Of a stretch of DNA of 53,517 nt, positions 26,568 to 36,259 are shown piece after piece (the stretch's first letter is position 1; every line of letters begins with the position of its first letter). A model generated the notes under the pieces. The model made no database searches. It saw only the letters and a list, made by a program, of their open reading frames with translations, and was not told the origin of the DNA. This DNA is from Clostridium liquoris. GTDB lineage: Bacteria > Bacillota > Clostridia > Clostridiales > Clostridiaceae. Made by a program: the position numbers and the translations under genes. Location: assembly GCF_002995785.1 (NCBI RefSeq), contig NZ_PVXO01000006.1, positions 1 through 53,517 on the forward strand, written 5' to 3'.

Positions 26568-27158
26568 ATGTATGGACCAAAAAATCACGGTTGGATAGAA
26601 GTTATAGTTGGACCAATGTATAGTGGAAAATCTGAAGAACTTATAAGAAGAATCAGAAGGGCAAAAATTGCTAAACAAAGGATCCAGGTATTTAAACCAG
26701 AAATCGATGATAGATATAGTAAAGAGGATGTAGTATCACATTGTGGAGATAAAGAAGGTGCAATACCTGTTAAAAGTGCTGACCAGATTTTGGAGTTGAT
26801 GGATGAAGATGTACAAGTTGTAGCCATAGACGAAGCACAGTTTTTTGATGAGAATATAGTGAGGGTAGTAAACGAAATAGCTGATAAGGGTAAACGAGTA
26901 ATATGTGCTGGGCTAGATATGGATTTTAGAGCAGAGCCTTTTGGATATATGGGGCAACTTATGGCCATTGCTGAATTTGTTGATAAAATTCAGGCTATAT
27001 GTATGATATGTGGTAATCCAGCTACCAGAACTCAAAGACTTATAAATGGTATGCCAGCAAATTATGATGATCCTATAGTTTTAGTTGGTGCCAAGGAATC
27101 CTATGAAGCAAGATGTAGAAAATGTCATGTTGTTCCTAAAAATGGGGTGAATAAATGA
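26568..27158 (+). CDS. tdk: Thymidine kinase
   Basis: A 196-residue type II thymidine kinase of the pyrimidine salvage pathway. P-loop [14 protein letters not shown], the [10 protein letters not shown] box, and a lid with structural zinc ligands (CMICG and CRKCH). ATG 26568 is chosen because GAGGAGG lies upstream; an earlier in-frame ATG at 26499 has no site and would add residues outside the family. It overlaps the next gene by four bases, so tdk, the DUF1385 gene and prmC form an operon. Confidence 0.94.
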   Translation: MYGPKNHGWIEVIVGPMYSGKSEELIRRIRRAKIAKQRIQVFKPEIDDRYSKEDVVSHCGDKEGAIPVKSADQILELMDEDVQVVAIDEAQFFDENIVRVVNEIADKGKRVICAGLDMDFRAEPFGYMGQLMAIAEFVDKIQAICMICGNPATRTQRLINGMPANYDDPIVLVGAKESYEARCRKCHVVPKNGVNK

Positions 27159-28090
27159 AGAAAAATTGTTCAGTGGGAGGTCAAGCTGTAATTGAAGGGG
27201 TAATGATGATGGGGAGTAAAGGTATTGCTACAGCAGTTAGAAAAGTTGATGGAAAAATTGCAGTAAATAGCGAAGAATTCGTACCTTATTCTAAAAGAAA
27301 TAAATTCTTAAGGATTCCTATCATTAGAGGGTTTGTTTCCTTGATAGAGTCTTTGATTATAGGTATAAATACATTGAATTATTCTGCATCCTTTTTTGAG
27401 GATAATGAGGGACAAGAGGAATCCAAATTTGATAAATGGTTTGAAAATACTTTTAAAGATAAAGGTGAAAAAATATTAACTGCTATTACACTAACAATAT
27501 CCTTATTGTTGTCTATTCTTTTGTTTGTGGTATTACCAAATATATGTGCTAATCTATTTAAAAAGAAGGGCATAGAAAATACTGTAATATTGAACATAAT
27601 AGAAGGAATAATAAGGGTAGGTATATTTTTAATATATATTATTTTTATTGGTAGAATGAAAGACATTAATAGATTATTTCAATATCATGGTGCAGAACAC
27701 AAGACCATATTCTGTTATGAAAATGAAGAGGAACTAACTCCGGAGAATGCACAGAAATATTGCAGATTTCACCCAAGGTGTGGTACAAATTTTTTATTTC
27801 TTGTTATGATAGTAAGTATATTATTATTTTCTTTAACGGGATGGGACTCCCTTTGGAAAAGAATATTGTATAGAATATTGCTGCTTCCAATTGTTTCTGG
27901 AATTACTTATGAATTAATAAAGTGGATGGGCAGGAGTAGCAGCAGTATAGCAAAAATTATGGCGGCTCCAGGATTAGCACTTCAAAGGTTCACTACTAGG
28001 GAGCCGGATTTTACCCAATTAGAAGTAGCTATAAAGGCCCTTAAGACAGCGGAAGGAATCCAGGATGAAAAAAATATAGATGAGGTATGA
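27155..28090 (+). CDS. DUF1385 family membrane protein (YqhQ-like)
   Basis: A 311-residue protein of the DUF1385 family, with the signature N-terminus [15 protein letters not shown], several hydrophobic helices (about 105-130, 140-170, 210-230, 235-255) and the conserved [15 protein letters not shown] and [12 protein letters not shown] segments, which look like metal-ligand or catalytic residues near the membrane. Its function is not established. The ATG overlaps the stop of tdk. Association with prmC-prfA is conserved in Clostridium. Confidence 0.85.
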   Translation: MKKNCSVGGQAVIEGVMMMGSKGIATAVRKVDGKIAVNSEEFVPYSKRNKFLRIPIIRGFVSLIESLIIGINTLNYSASFFEDNEGQEESKFDKWFENTFKDKGEKILTAITLTISLLLSILLFVVLPNICANLFKKKGIENTVILNIIEGIIRVGIFLIYIIFIGRMKDINRLFQYHGAEHKTIFCYENEEELTPENAQKYCRFHPRCGTNFLFLVMIVSILLFSLTGWDSLWKRILYRILLLPIVSGITYELIKWMGRSSSSIAKIMAAPGLALQRFTTREPDFTQLEVAIKALKTAEGIQDEKNIDEV

Positions 28091-28096
28091 TATTTT

Positions 28097-28969
28097 ATGA
28101 AACAATGGGAAGAATTAAACATAGGTCAGCTGCTAACTAGGGGATTTCAGATTTTAAAAGAAGCAGGAATAGATAGTTATAAATTAGATTGTCAGTTGCT
28201 ATTAGCTAAGGTTTTAACAAAGGATAAATTATTTATTATGCTAAATAGAGATGTCAATGTGGATAGGGAAAAGGCAGAAGAATATTTTAAGCTAGTTAAC
28301 CTTAGAAAAGATAAAATGCCTATAAAGTATATACTTAAAGAATGTGAATTTATGGGTTTTAATTTTAATATAAGTGAAGGAGTTTTAATTCCAAGACCAG
28401 ATACAGAGACTTTGGTTCAATGTGCTTTGAAGGATATAGAAAAAAATAATTATAAACAAATATGTGATGTATGTTGCGGAAGCGGAATAATAGGAATATC
28501 CATTGGAAAACTTACTGAAGATACTTTCATTGATTGTTTTGATATTATGGATATACCTTTAAAAATTACTAAGAGTAATATTTTGCTTCATAAGTTAAAA
28601 CATAGGGTAAGAGTATATAAAAGTGACTTATTAAAGTATGCAATAGATAATGGTAAAAGATATGATATGGTAGTATCAAATCCTCCTTATATAAAAGAGG
28701 AAATAATAGAAACTCTTATGGAAGACGTAAAAAATTATGAGCCTCATATAGCTTTAAATGGGGGAGAAGATGGATTGAATTTTTATAGAAAAATTATTGA
28801 ACAAAGCAAGATATTACTTAATGCCAATGGAGGCATAGTTTTTGAAATAGGCTATGATGAAGGAGAAGAAGTAATGAGACTATTAAAAGATAACGGCTTC
28901 TATAATATAGAATGTATAAAAGATCTGTCAGGATTAGACAGGGTAGTAAAAGGCTGTTATGGCTTATAA
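28097..28969 (+). CDS. prmC: Release factor glutamine methyltransferase
   Basis: A 290-residue N5-glutamine methyltransferase. The N-terminal helical domain (to about 85) binds the release factor; the SAM-binding domain has DVCCGSGIIGIS and the catalytic VSNPPYI. It methylates the glutamine of the GGQ motif in release factors. prfA follows 92 bases later, so enzyme and substrate are neighbours. It starts six bases after the DUF1385 gene. Confidence 0.94.
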   Translation: MKQWEELNIGQLLTRGFQILKEAGIDSYKLDCQLLLAKVLTKDKLFIMLNRDVNVDREKAEEYFKLVNLRKDKMPIKYILKECEFMGFNFNISEGVLIPRPDTETLVQCALKDIEKNNYKQICDVCCGSGIIGISIGKLTEDTFIDCFDIMDIPLKITKSNILLHKLKHRVRVYKSDLLKYAIDNGKRYDMVVSNPPYIKEEIIETLMEDVKNYEPHIALNGGEDGLNFYRKIIEQSKILLNANGGIVFEIGYDEGEEVMRLLKDNGFYNIECIKDLSGLDRVVKGCYGL

Positions 28970-28993
28970 ATATAGGCTTAAGAATTATTTACA

Positions 28994-29023
28994 TTGCTTT
29001 ATATTTGAGGAATATGATATAAT
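28994..29023 (+). promoter_or_regulatory. Likely promoter of prfA
   Basis: TTGCTT (28994-28999), 18-bp spacer, TATAAT (29018-29023). The -35 is only partly consensus. Confidence 0.45.
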
Positions 29024-29061
29024 TAATAGTTGTTAAAATACATTTACGGAGTGAGAAAGAT

Positions 29062-30135
29062 ATGTTAGAAAAACTTAATTTTATAGAAAGTAAATATGAA
29101 GAATTATCAATAAAAATAAGCGACCCAGCAGTTATGGCCAACCAAAAGGAATGGCAGAAGTTATGTAAAGAGCATGCAGACCTAGAAGATGTAGTGGTGA
29201 AATATAGGGAATACAAAAAAGTACAAGAAGATATAGAAGCTGATAAGGGAATGCTCAGAGAAGATTTAGATAAAGAATTAAAAGAAATGGTACAAGAAGA
29301 AATAAAGGATTTAAATGAAAGAGAAGAAACTTTATTACAGGATTTAAAGATATTGCTTTTACCAAAAGATCCTAATGACGAAAAGAACGTATTTATAGAA
29401 ATAAGAGCGGGAGCTGGAGGAGAAGAAGCGGCTTTATTTGCGGCAAATCTTTTTAGAATGTATACTAGATATGCAGAAAGACATGGTTGGAAAGTAGAAC
29501 CAATAAGTTCAAACGAAACAGATATTGGTGGATTTAAAGAAGTAGTATTTATGGTTAAAGGTGATTCAACATACAGCAGACTAAAGTACGAAAGTGGAGT
29601 TCATAGAGTACAAAGAGTTCCAGATACAGAGTCCAGCGGAAGAATTCATACATCAACAGCCACAGTGGCAGTTTTACCAGAAGTTGAGGATGTTGATGTT
29701 GAAATAAACCCAAATGATTTAAGAATTGATGTATTTAGAGCATCAGGACATGGTGGACAGTGTGTTAATACTACAGACTCAGCGGTAAGAATAACTCATC
29801 TGCCTACAGGACTTGTAGTTAGCTGTCAAGATGAAAAGTCTCAGTTAAAAAATAAGGAGAAGGCTATGAAGGTCTTAAAGTCAAGATTATATAATAGACT
29901 TCAGGCTGAAAGAAGTGCTAATATAGCTGAAGATAGAAAAAGTCAGGTTGGTACTGGAGATAGAAGTGAAAGGATAAGAACCTATAATTATCCTCAGGGA
30001 AGAGTTACTGAACACAGAATAGGATTAACTATCTATAGGTTAGATTCATTCCTTGATGGGGATATAGATGAAGTAATTGATGCACTGATTACTGCTGATC
30101 AAGCAGAAAAAATGAAGAACTTAGGAAGCAATTAA
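29062..30135 (+). CDS. prfA: Peptide chain release factor 1
   Basis: A 357-residue class I release factor, which releases the peptide at UAA and UAG. The GGQ motif is at about 231-233 within [16 protein letters not shown], and the stop-codon recognition loop reads [13 protein letters not shown], the RF1 PxT type. The preceding prmC encodes the methyltransferase for the GGQ glutamine. A GGAG ribosome binding site precedes ATG 29062. Confidence 0.96.
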   Translation: MLEKLNFIESKYEELSIKISDPAVMANQKEWQKLCKEHADLEDVVVKYREYKKVQEDIEADKGMLREDLDKELKEMVQEEIKDLNEREETLLQDLKILLLPKDPNDEKNVFIEIRAGAGGEEAALFAANLFRMYTRYAERHGWKVEPISSNETDIGGFKEVVFMVKGDSTYSRLKYESGVHRVQRVPDTESSGRIHTSTATVAVLPEVEDVDVEINPNDLRIDVFRASGHGGQCVNTTDSAVRITHLPTGLVVSCQDEKSQLKNKEKAMKVLKSRLYNRLQAERSANIAEDRKSQVGTGDRSERIRTYNYPQGRVTEHRIGLTIYRLDSFLDGDIDEVIDALITADQAEKMKNLGSN

Positions 30136-30165
30136 ATAAAGGTTTTGTAAAGGAAGAGGTAAGTT

Positions 30166-30780
30166 ATGAATATAAATAAAGCCATTAGAAAGCAAAAAAA
30201 GTCTTATAAAAGATTTATGCTGATAATGGACTTTATTTTTTTTGCGCTGCCACTAGCAGCATCATTATTATTTACTGACAGGGTACCATTGTTTTATATC
30301 CTGTATTTAATAGTTATAGAAGTCTTAATTATATTGGCAATTGTGGCAAAAATAAACTATGAGAATTTAAAATTTACCACCAATAATTATAGAATAAAAA
30401 TTGTATCAGGAATTAGACGGGATAAAATCAATATTATATGTAACAAAGTGGTTTTTGTCCATGTAGAAAATATAATAAGAAAAAGTGACAGGGAAAGGGA
30501 CTTTATAATAATTTTAATTGTTTCTTCTACATTTAGAAGCAAAAGAATGATTCCCATAAATGAAAAATTTTTAAGAGGTCATCCCTATGCAGCGTTTCAG
30601 TATCAAAAAATAAAAATTCTTAATCCAGAAAAAGAGTATGCTTTTACTATAATAAAAAAAGGAAAGTTATACAAGTATGAATTGCTGGACACAATATATA
30701 AAAGTTGCGTTTATGCTACATTTTCAGAAGAAGCTATTGATAAAATAAAGGAATATAGGAATAGTTTATTAGATAAATAA
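30166..30780 (+). CDS. Conserved membrane protein of unknown function
   Basis: A 204-residue protein with a basic N-terminus, two hydrophobic helices (about 17-36 and 42-61) and a soluble, basic C-terminal part of about 140 residues (NYRIKIVSGIRRDKINIICNK onward) that has an alternating beta-like pattern. The layout, a pair of helices followed by a compact cytoplasmic domain, resembles PH-like membrane proteins, but I cannot assign a family. AGGAAGAGG precedes ATG 30166. It follows prfA by 30 bases and may be co-transcribed with it. Confidence 0.65.
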   Translation: MNINKAIRKQKKSYKRFMLIMDFIFFALPLAASLLFTDRVPLFYILYLIVIEVLIILAIVAKINYENLKFTTNNYRIKIVSGIRRDKINIICNKVVFVHVENIIRKSDRERDFIIILIVSSTFRSKRMIPINEKFLRGHPYAAFQYQKIKILNPEKEYAFTIIKKGKLYKYELLDTIYKSCVYATFSEEAIDKIKEYRNSLLDK

Positions 30781-30799
30781 GAATATTTATTTATCACCT

Positions 30800-30826
30800 A
30801 AAATATTATCTTATAGAGAATATTTT
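30800..30826 (+). terminator. Weak AT-only hairpin before the ZIP gene
   Basis: AAAATATT (30800-30807) pairs with AATATTTT (30819-30826), followed by TT. With no GC pairs, termination is doubtful. Confidence 0.3.
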
Positions 30827-30841
30827 TTAAAAGGTGGTAAA

Positions 30842-31561
30842 TTGGGTAATTTAATTGTAATGATTATATTGGGAAGCATTATTTCTCTTTCAGGGACCAC
30901 TATAGGAGCGTTAATGGGGTTAATGATAAAGAATCCATCTAAAAGGACCCTTGGAACTTTAATTGGGTTCTCAGGGGGCCTTATGCTGTCTATAGTAGTT
31001 TTTGATTTAATACCAGAAGCGTTACAGAATTGGGGATTTATTAACACAATTATATGCTGCATAATGGGCATTATTTTAGTAACCCTTGTGGATAATTATT
31101 TACAACTCAACAAAGTAGATAGACATATTAAGATGGCTCTTATAACGGCTATTGGGCTTATGATTCACAACTTCCCTGAAGGTATAATTATGGGATGTGG
31201 TTTTGCAGCAGGCGGAAGTTTAGGAATAAAAATGAGCCTTATTATTGCTATACACGATATTCCAGAGGGAGTAGCTGTATCCGCTCCTTTAATGGCATCA
31301 AAGGTAAAGCCTTTAAAAATACTTTTATATACTATGACTACAGCTTTTCCTACGGTTATAGGTACCTTTATTGGAGCCTACATTGGCAAAATGTCTATTG
31401 ATGCTTTAGGAATAAGTTTATCCTTTGCTTCAGGCATAATGCTTTATGTTGTTTGTGGTGAAATGATTCCTGAATCATCAAAGCTTTGGGAAGGGGTTTC
31501 TAGTACTATTGGGATTTTATCTGGTGTGATTTTTGGGCTTATTTTAATAAGATTATTATAA
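30842..31561 (+). CDS. ZIP family metal transporter
   Basis: A 239-residue integral membrane protein of the ZIP (ZupT/GufA-like) family. The two metal-site motifs, HNFPEG and HDIPEG, sit in helices 4 and 5. About eight helices with a short loop between 3 and 4. It imports divalent metals such as zinc, iron or manganese; which metal cannot be told. The start is TTG 30842 after AAGGTGG. No metal-regulator site was identified upstream. Confidence 0.88.
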   Translation: MGNLIVMIILGSIISLSGTTIGALMGLMIKNPSKRTLGTLIGFSGGLMLSIVVFDLIPEALQNWGFINTIICCIMGIILVTLVDNYLQLNKVDRHIKMALITAIGLMIHNFPEGIIMGCGFAAGGSLGIKMSLIIAIHDIPEGVAVSAPLMASKVKPLKILLYTMTTAFPTVIGTFIGAYIGKMSIDALGISLSFASGIMLYVVCGEMIPESSKLWEGVSSTIGILSGVIFGLILIRLL

Positions 31562-31599
31562 AATATATTTATCTGTAATGTTTAAAAGGAGATGTAATT

Positions 31600-32652
31600 T
31601 TGAATACAAAAGTTGTAATGTTGGATGAACATAACTTAGATAAAAGTGCATTGATAGAATGTGGAAGGGTAATTAGAGGAGGAGGATTAGTAGCTTTTCC
31701 TACAGAAACAGTATATGGATTAGGGGCAAATGCTTTAGATTCAGAGGCTGTAAAAAAGATATTTAAAGCTAAAGGAAGACCACAGGATAATCCTTTGATA
31801 GTTCATGTTTGGAATACAGAATCAATAAAACCTTTAGTAAAAGAAATACCACAAATAGCATGTAAATTAATGAATAAATTCTGGCCAGGTCCTATGACAA
31901 TAATATTACTTAAATCGGATTTAATACCAGATGAAACTAGTGCGGGACTTAATAGCGTAGGAATTAGAATGCCTTCAAATTTAATTGCTAGAGAACTTAT
32001 TAAAATATCAGAGGTTCCTATAGCAGCTCCTTCTGCTAATATATCAGGAAGACCAAGTCCTACAGATGTGGAGAGGTGCGTAGAGGATTTAATGGGAAAG
32101 GTTGATTATATCATAGGGGGAGACAAGTGTGATGTAGGTGTGGAATCAACTGTAATAGATTGTAGTGTATATCCTCCTTGTGTTTTAAGACCAGGTGGGA
32201 TTACTTTAGAAATGCTTAGAGAAGTTGATGATAAAATATATATAGACCCAGCTGTAATGAAAAAGCCAGATAAAGATTTTAAACCAAAGGCTCCAGGAAT
32301 GAAATATAGACATTATGCTCCAAAGGCTCCAGTTAAGATTGTGCAAGGAGAATTAAATAAAACTGTGGAAAAAATTAAGGAGATAGCGGAAGAATATGAT
32401 AGGGAAAATAAAATTGTTGGCATAATGGCTACAGATGAAACTATTAATTACTATGGAAAGGGAGTAATTTTATCCTTGGGCAGCAGAGAAAACTTGGATA
32501 AGATTGCTCAAAATTTATTTGAAACTTTAAGGAGTTTTGATGATAAGAAAGTAGATGTTATACTTTCAGAAGCATTTAATGAAGAAGGTATAGGTATAGC
32601 TATTATGAATAGATTAAAAAAATCTGCAGGTTTTGATATTATCAATGTATAA
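31600..32652 (+). CDS. L-threonylcarbamoyladenylate synthase (Sua5/YwlC type)
   Basis: A 350-residue Sua5-type enzyme: an N-terminal YrdC domain (GGLVAFPTETVYGLGANA, KAKGRPQDNPLIVH, PSANISGRPSPTD) and a C-terminal Sua5 domain joined by the KAPGMKYRHYAPKAPV linker. It makes threonylcarbamoyl-AMP for the t6A37 modification of ANN-decoding tRNAs. TTG 31600 follows AAAGGAGAT. ywlE and rpiB follow, the same order as around ywlC in Bacillus. Confidence 0.93.
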   Translation: MNTKVVMLDEHNLDKSALIECGRVIRGGGLVAFPTETVYGLGANALDSEAVKKIFKAKGRPQDNPLIVHVWNTESIKPLVKEIPQIACKLMNKFWPGPMTIILLKSDLIPDETSAGLNSVGIRMPSNLIARELIKISEVPIAAPSANISGRPSPTDVERCVEDLMGKVDYIIGGDKCDVGVESTVIDCSVYPPCVLRPGGITLEMLREVDDKIYIDPAVMKKPDKDFKPKAPGMKYRHYAPKAPVKIVQGELNKTVEKIKEIAEEYDRENKIVGIMATDETINYYGKGVILSLGSRENLDKIAQNLFETLRSFDDKKVDVILSEAFNEEGIGIAIMNRLKKSAGFDIINV

Positions 32653-32672
32653 TAATATTTAAAAAATTATAG

Positions 32673-32701
32673 TTGACATATAAACTCTTGTAAGTTAAAA
32701 T
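32673..32701 (+). promoter_or_regulatory. Sigma-A promoter of ywlE
   Basis: TTGACA (32673-32678), 17-bp spacer, TAAAAT (32696-32701). Confidence 0.65.
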
Positions 32702-32740
32702 ATTTAACTGATAGTTATTAAAGTTGACATGGAGGTAGCT

Positions 32741-33196
32741 ATGAAAGTATTATTTGTTTGCACAGGAAATACATGCAGAAGTTGTATGTCAGAAGCTATT
32801 TTTAATAGTTTAAAAGAAGAAGACTCAATTACAGCATTTTCAGCAGGAGTAGCTGTTTCCCCTAATAGTAAAACCTCTTTAAACTCAGCTTTAATAGTAA
32901 AGAAAAATTTAAATATAGATATAAGTGGAAGAAATGCCGTTCAATTGACAAAGAAGCTATTACAGGAAAATGATTTTATTTTTACTATGACATATAGCAT
33001 AAAGGAGCTTTTAATAAATAAATTTCCACAGTTTAAGAATAAAATTTATTCTTTAAATGAGTATGTCGGCATCAAGGGAGACGTTTCAGATCCTTATGGC
33101 GGTACAATTACTATTTACGAAAACACTTTTAAACAATTAAAAAATAGTATCTTATTACTATTAAATAAATTTAGAGAAGATAAAGGTATTCTTTAG
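32741..33196 (+). CDS. ywlE: Low molecular weight protein-arginine/tyrosine phosphatase family (YwlE-like)
   Basis: A 151-residue phosphatase with the active-site loop VCTGNTCRSCMSEA and the general-acid aspartate in DVSDPYGG. In Bacillus YwlE acts on phosphoarginine; the loop here has T after CTGN, as in that group. ATG 32741 is chosen since GGAGG at 32731-32735 lies just upstream; ATG 32729 is inside that region. It sits between tsaC/sua5 and rpiB as in Bacillus. A terminator hairpin starts within its last codons. Confidence 0.9.
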   Translation: MKVLFVCTGNTCRSCMSEAIFNSLKEEDSITAFSAGVAVSPNSKTSLNSALIVKKNLNIDISGRNAVQLTKKLLQENDFIFTMTYSIKELLINKFPQFKNKIYSLNEYVGIKGDVSDPYGGTITIYENTFKQLKNSILLLLNKFREDKGIL

Positions 33197-33218
33197 AATA
33201 TTCCTATCTTCTTTTTTT
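33175..33218 (+). terminator. Terminator overlapping the end of ywlE
   Basis: AGAAGATA (33175-33182) pairs with TATCTTCT (33205-33212), with a nested ATTC/GAAT stem, then a T-run to 33218. Confidence 0.75.
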
Positions 33219-33274
33219 GTGGGCAAACTAAAAATAAGAATTTTAAGTACAAAATACTATGGAGGTGTATTGCT

Positions 33275-33724
33275 TTGAAGATTGCATTAGGGAGTGACCA
33301 TGCAGGATTACCATTAAAAAAGGAAATAATAAAGCATTTAGAGGATAAGGGTATAGAGATTCAGGATTTTGGTACTCTTACAGAGGATTCATGTGACTAT
33401 CCAGATTATGCTATGAAGGTAGCAGAAGAGGTAGCAGCAAAGAGATTCGATTTCGGTATATTAGTATGTGGGACAGGTATAGGTATTAGCATTGCTGCAA
33501 ATAAAGTACCTGGAATAAGGGCAGCTCTTTGTGGAGATACTTTTAGTGCTCATGCTTGCAGACAGCATAATGATGCCAATATATTGGCTTTAGGACAAAG
33601 AGTAGTGGGAGTAGGTTTAGCTCTAGATATAGTAGATAATTTTTTATCAGCTAAATATGAAGGTGGAAGACATCAAAAAAGAATAGACAAAATTTCAGCT
33701 ATAGAAAAGAAATATAATAAATAA
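33275..33724 (+). CDS. rpiB: Ribose 5-phosphate isomerase B
   Basis: A 149-residue RpiB/LacAB-family isomerase converting ribose 5-phosphate to ribulose 5-phosphate. Motifs [13 protein letters not shown], the active-site cysteine in [14 protein letters not shown] and the [12 protein letters not shown] segment are intact. The start is TTG 33275, seven bases after GGAGGTG. upp follows after 17 bases, so the two form an operon supplying and using phosphoribose compounds. Confidence 0.94.
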   Translation: MKIALGSDHAGLPLKKEIIKHLEDKGIEIQDFGTLTEDSCDYPDYAMKVAEEVAAKRFDFGILVCGTGIGISIAANKVPGIRAALCGDTFSAHACRQHNDANILALGQRVVGVGLALDIVDNFLSAKYEGGRHQKRIDKISAIEKKYNK

Positions 33725-33741
33725 TTTTAGGAGGAAATAAT

Positions 33742-34371
33742 ATGAGTAAGGTAACACAAATAGCACATCCATTAATATTACACAAATTATCTTTGATAAG
33801 AGATAAAAATACAGGTTCAAAGGATTTTAGGGAATTGGTAGAGGAAGTTGCTATGCTTATGGCTTATGAAGTAACTAGGGATCTTCAGTTACAGGAAGTA
33901 GAAATTGAAACTCCTATATGTAAAACTAAGTGCAAAATGTTAGCAGGTAAAAAAGTTGCCATAGTTCCTATATTAAGAGCAGGACTTGGAATGGTGGATG
34001 GTATGTTAAAACTTATACCTGCTGCGAAAGTTGGCCATATAGGATTGTATAGAGATGAAAAAACTTTAAAACCAGTTGAGTATTTCTGTAAACTTCCACA
34101 AGATATAGGGGAAAGAGATGTGATTGTAACAGATCCAATGCTTGCAACTGGTGGTTCAGCAGCTGATGCCATTACATTGCTAAAGAAAAGAGGAGCCAAA
34201 AATATAAGACTTATGTGCCTAATAGCAGCTCCAGAAGGAATTAAAGCAGTAATGGATGCTCATCCTGATGTGGATATATATGTATGCTCTATTGATGAAA
34301 AATTAAATGAAAATGGATATATAGTGCCAGGTCTTGGGGATGCTGGAGATAGACTATTTGGTACTAAATGA
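33742..34371 (+). CDS. upp: Uracil phosphoribosyltransferase
   Basis: A 209-residue UPRTase making UMP from uracil and PRPP. The PRPP-binding segment is [16 protein letters not shown] and the uracil-binding C-terminus [20 protein letters not shown] is complete. AGGAGG precedes ATG 33742. A strong terminator follows. Confidence 0.96.
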   Translation: MSKVTQIAHPLILHKLSLIRDKNTGSKDFRELVEEVAMLMAYEVTRDLQLQEVEIETPICKTKCKMLAGKKVAIVPILRAGLGMVDGMLKLIPAAKVGHIGLYRDEKTLKPVEYFCKLPQDIGERDVIVTDPMLATGGSAADAITLLKKRGAKNIRLMCLIAAPEGIKAVMDAHPDVDIYVCSIDEKLNENGYIVPGLGDAGDRLFGTK

Positions 34372-34375
34372 AATT

Positions 34376-34414
34376 AAAAATAAAAGTTGGCTCAAATGCC
34401 GACTTTTATTTTTC
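34376..34414 (+). terminator. Terminator of rpiB-upp
   Basis: AAAAATAAAAGTTGG (34376-34390) pairs with CCGACTTTTATTTTT, with one G-U pair and an 8-nt loop. Confidence 0.9.
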
Positions 34415-34487
34415 TAACTTGCACTTTTAATTATTTAGTTTTTAGTATAGAATAGTACATAGTATAAAAAAATTGTGACCAATTTTT

Positions 34488-34658
34488 TTAGTTGACAATT
34501 GACAATTGACAGTGGACAGTTAATGAAATATTTTTAAATAATAAATAAAAAATAATAAAGAATAAATAACGAAACCTTACCTAAAGGTAAGCTAAATTAA
34601 ATTTTAAATTTGATCTAATGTTAATGGAGAAAAATTGTCCTCTGTCAACTGTCAACTA
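34488..34658. repeat. MITE-like element with terminal inverted repeats
   Basis: The left end TTAGTTGACAATTGACA and the reverse complement of the right end, TTAGTTGACAGTTGACA, are near-identical terminal inverted repeats, each with extra TTGACA/GGACA units. The interior is AT-rich with a small perfect hairpin CTTACCT/AGGTAAG (34576-34591). No ORF is inside. Dispersed TTGACAGTTGACAG-type repeats are a familiar feature of some clostridial genomes. It occupies the gap between upp and comEB. Confidence 0.7.
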
Positions 34659-34679
34659 AAAAATTACTTCGTAATTTTT
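34659..34679. repeat. Short perfect hairpin next to the MITE-like element
   Basis: AAAAATTAC (34659-34667), loop TTC, GTAATTTTT (34671-34679). It lies directly before the comEB ribosome binding site and could be the end of the element or a weak terminator. Confidence 0.65.
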
Positions 34680-34695
34680 AGTTATTGGAGGAACT

Positions 34696-35184
34696 ATGGA
34701 AAGAATAAATAAAAATAATTATTATTTAGATATATGCGAAACAATTCTTGAAAGAGGAACTTGTTTAAGAAGAAATTTTGCGGCTATAATTGTAAAAAAT
34801 GATGAGATAATTTCTACTGGATATACAGGGGCACCTAGAGGTAGAAAAAATTGTTCTGATTTAGGGTATTGTAGGAGAGAAGAGCTAAATGTACCTAGGG
34901 GAACTAGATATGAATTGTGTAGATCAGTTCACGCAGAGCAAAATGCCATAATATCAGCTAGAAGGCAGGATATGATAGGAGCCAGTATGTATTTAGTAGG
35001 AAAAGAGCAGGCTAGTAAAAATTTAGTTAATAATGCATCCCCATGCGCTCTTTGCAAAAGGTTTATTATAAATTCAGGTATAGAAAAGGTAGTTATAAGA
35101 GATACAAAAATAGAATATAGGGTTATTCCTGTAAAGGAGTGGGTGGAGAAGGATGATTCACTTAATGGAGACGGATCCTATTAA
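34696..35184 (+). CDS. comEB: Deoxycytidylate deaminase (ComEB-like)
   Basis: A 162-residue zinc-dependent dCMP deaminase converting dCMP to dUMP for thymidylate synthesis. Zinc ligands are the histidine in VHAEQNA (with catalytic Glu) and the cysteines in SPCALCKRF; ISTGYTGAPRG is a family signature. TGGAGG precedes ATG 34696. The wecA-like gene starts 15 bases after it, so they are co-transcribed, with the MITE-like element directly upstream. Confidence 0.92.
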   Translation: MERINKNNYYLDICETILERGTCLRRNFAAIIVKNDEIISTGYTGAPRGRKNCSDLGYCRREELNVPRGTRYELCRSVHAEQNAIISARRQDMIGASMYLVGKEQASKNLVNNASPCALCKRFIINSGIEKVVIRDTKIEYRVIPVKEWVEKDDSLNGDGSY

Positions 35185-35198
35185 TGGAGAGATAGAAA

Positions 35199-36233
35199 AT
35201 GAATAAATTAATTCTTGTGGGTATATTTTCAACAGTACTATCCTTTTTATTAACACCTTTAGTGAAAAAGTTTGCAGTGAAGGTAAATGCAATAGATGTT
35301 CCAAAGGATAAAAGGAGAATACATAAAAAACCAATACCTTTATTAGGTGGTTTAGCCATATATATTTCTTTTATAACTACTGTATTGTTAAAAAAAGGTG
35401 CTTTAACAAGTCCTGAAAAGGGAATAATAGTAGGTGCAACTATAATTACTATAGGAGGATTTCTTGATGATAAATATGATTTAAAACCTATGGTAAAATT
35501 GATTTTCCAAATATCAGCAGCTATTAGTTTAATATTTTTTGGAGTTAGGATAACATTAATAACTAATCCTTTCCCAAACTCAGCCCCTTGGATAGATATA
35601 GGATGGTTTTCTATACCTTTAACTATACTTTGGGTAGTTGGGATAACAAATGCTATTAATTTAATTGATGGATTAGATGGGCTTGCTGCAGGAGTAGCAC
35701 TTATATCTTCTCTTACTCTATTTATAATTGCATTATTAAAAATAGACACTAGATTTGAAGCGGCATTTTTAACCTGTGCGTTAAGCGGTGCCATACTTGG
35801 ATTTTTACCATACAATTTCAATCCTGCATCTATATTTATGGGAGATACAGGTTCGCAACTTTTAGGATTTTTATTAGCATCAATATCCATAGAAGGTGCC
35901 ATAAAATCAGCGGCAGCCTTTGCTATTTCAGTACCAATTTTAGCACTAGGGTTACCTATATACGATACACTTTTTGCTATGATAAGAAGAAAAATTAATG
36001 GGAAACCCATAATGGAGGCAGACAGAGGGCACTTGCATCATAGGCTATTAGATATGGGGTTAACACAAAGGCAGGCCGTAATAATAATGTATCTAATAAG
36101 TGCTGTTTTAGGCAGTTTTGCTATATTGGCTATGCAAATAAGTAGTCAAAGTTCTTATTTTCTATTGGCTGTGGTAATGATAATATTAGTGTTGGCAGCC
36201 TGGAAGTGTGGTTTTTTTAAACATAAAGAATAG
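35199..36233 (+). CDS. tagO: UDP-N-acetylglucosamine:undecaprenyl-phosphate GlcNAc-1-phosphate transferase (TagO/WecA type)
   Basis: A 344-residue polytopic enzyme of the MraY/WecA superfamily with about ten helices. The signatures DVPKDKRRIHKKPIPLLGG, the catalytic NLIDGLDGLAAG and FMGDTGSQLLGF are present, and the HLHHRLLDMGLTQRQAV loop is of the TagO/WecA type. It starts teichoic acid or other surface polysaccharide synthesis by loading GlcNAc-1-P onto undecaprenyl phosphate. wecB, which makes UDP-ManNAc, follows at once, as needed for a teichoic-acid linkage unit. Confidence 0.92.
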   Translation: MNKLILVGIFSTVLSFLLTPLVKKFAVKVNAIDVPKDKRRIHKKPIPLLGGLAIYISFITTVLLKKGALTSPEKGIIVGATIITIGGFLDDKYDLKPMVKLIFQISAAISLIFFGVRITLITNPFPNSAPWIDIGWFSIPLTILWVVGITNAINLIDGLDGLAAGVALISSLTLFIIALLKIDTRFEAAFLTCALSGAILGFLPYNFNPASIFMGDTGSQLLGFLLASISIEGAIKSAAAFAISVPILALGLPIYDTLFAMIRRKINGKPIMEADRGHLHHRLLDMGLTQRQAVIIMYLISAVLGSFAILAMQISSQSSYFLLAVVMIILVLAAWKCGFFKHKE

Positions 36234-36259
36234 TGACTATGAGTTTTGGAGGTAAAGTA

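Noticed and set aside
26585-26968. 127-codon minus-strand frame
   Set aside because: Antisense shadow of tdk, Ser/Ile-rich with no recognisable domain.
35162-36010. 282-codon open frame on the minus strand
   Set aside because: It lies wholly antisense to the tagO/wecA-like gene (35199-36233), whose motifs are unmistakable; composition is that of a mirrored hydrophobic gene and it has no ribosome binding site.
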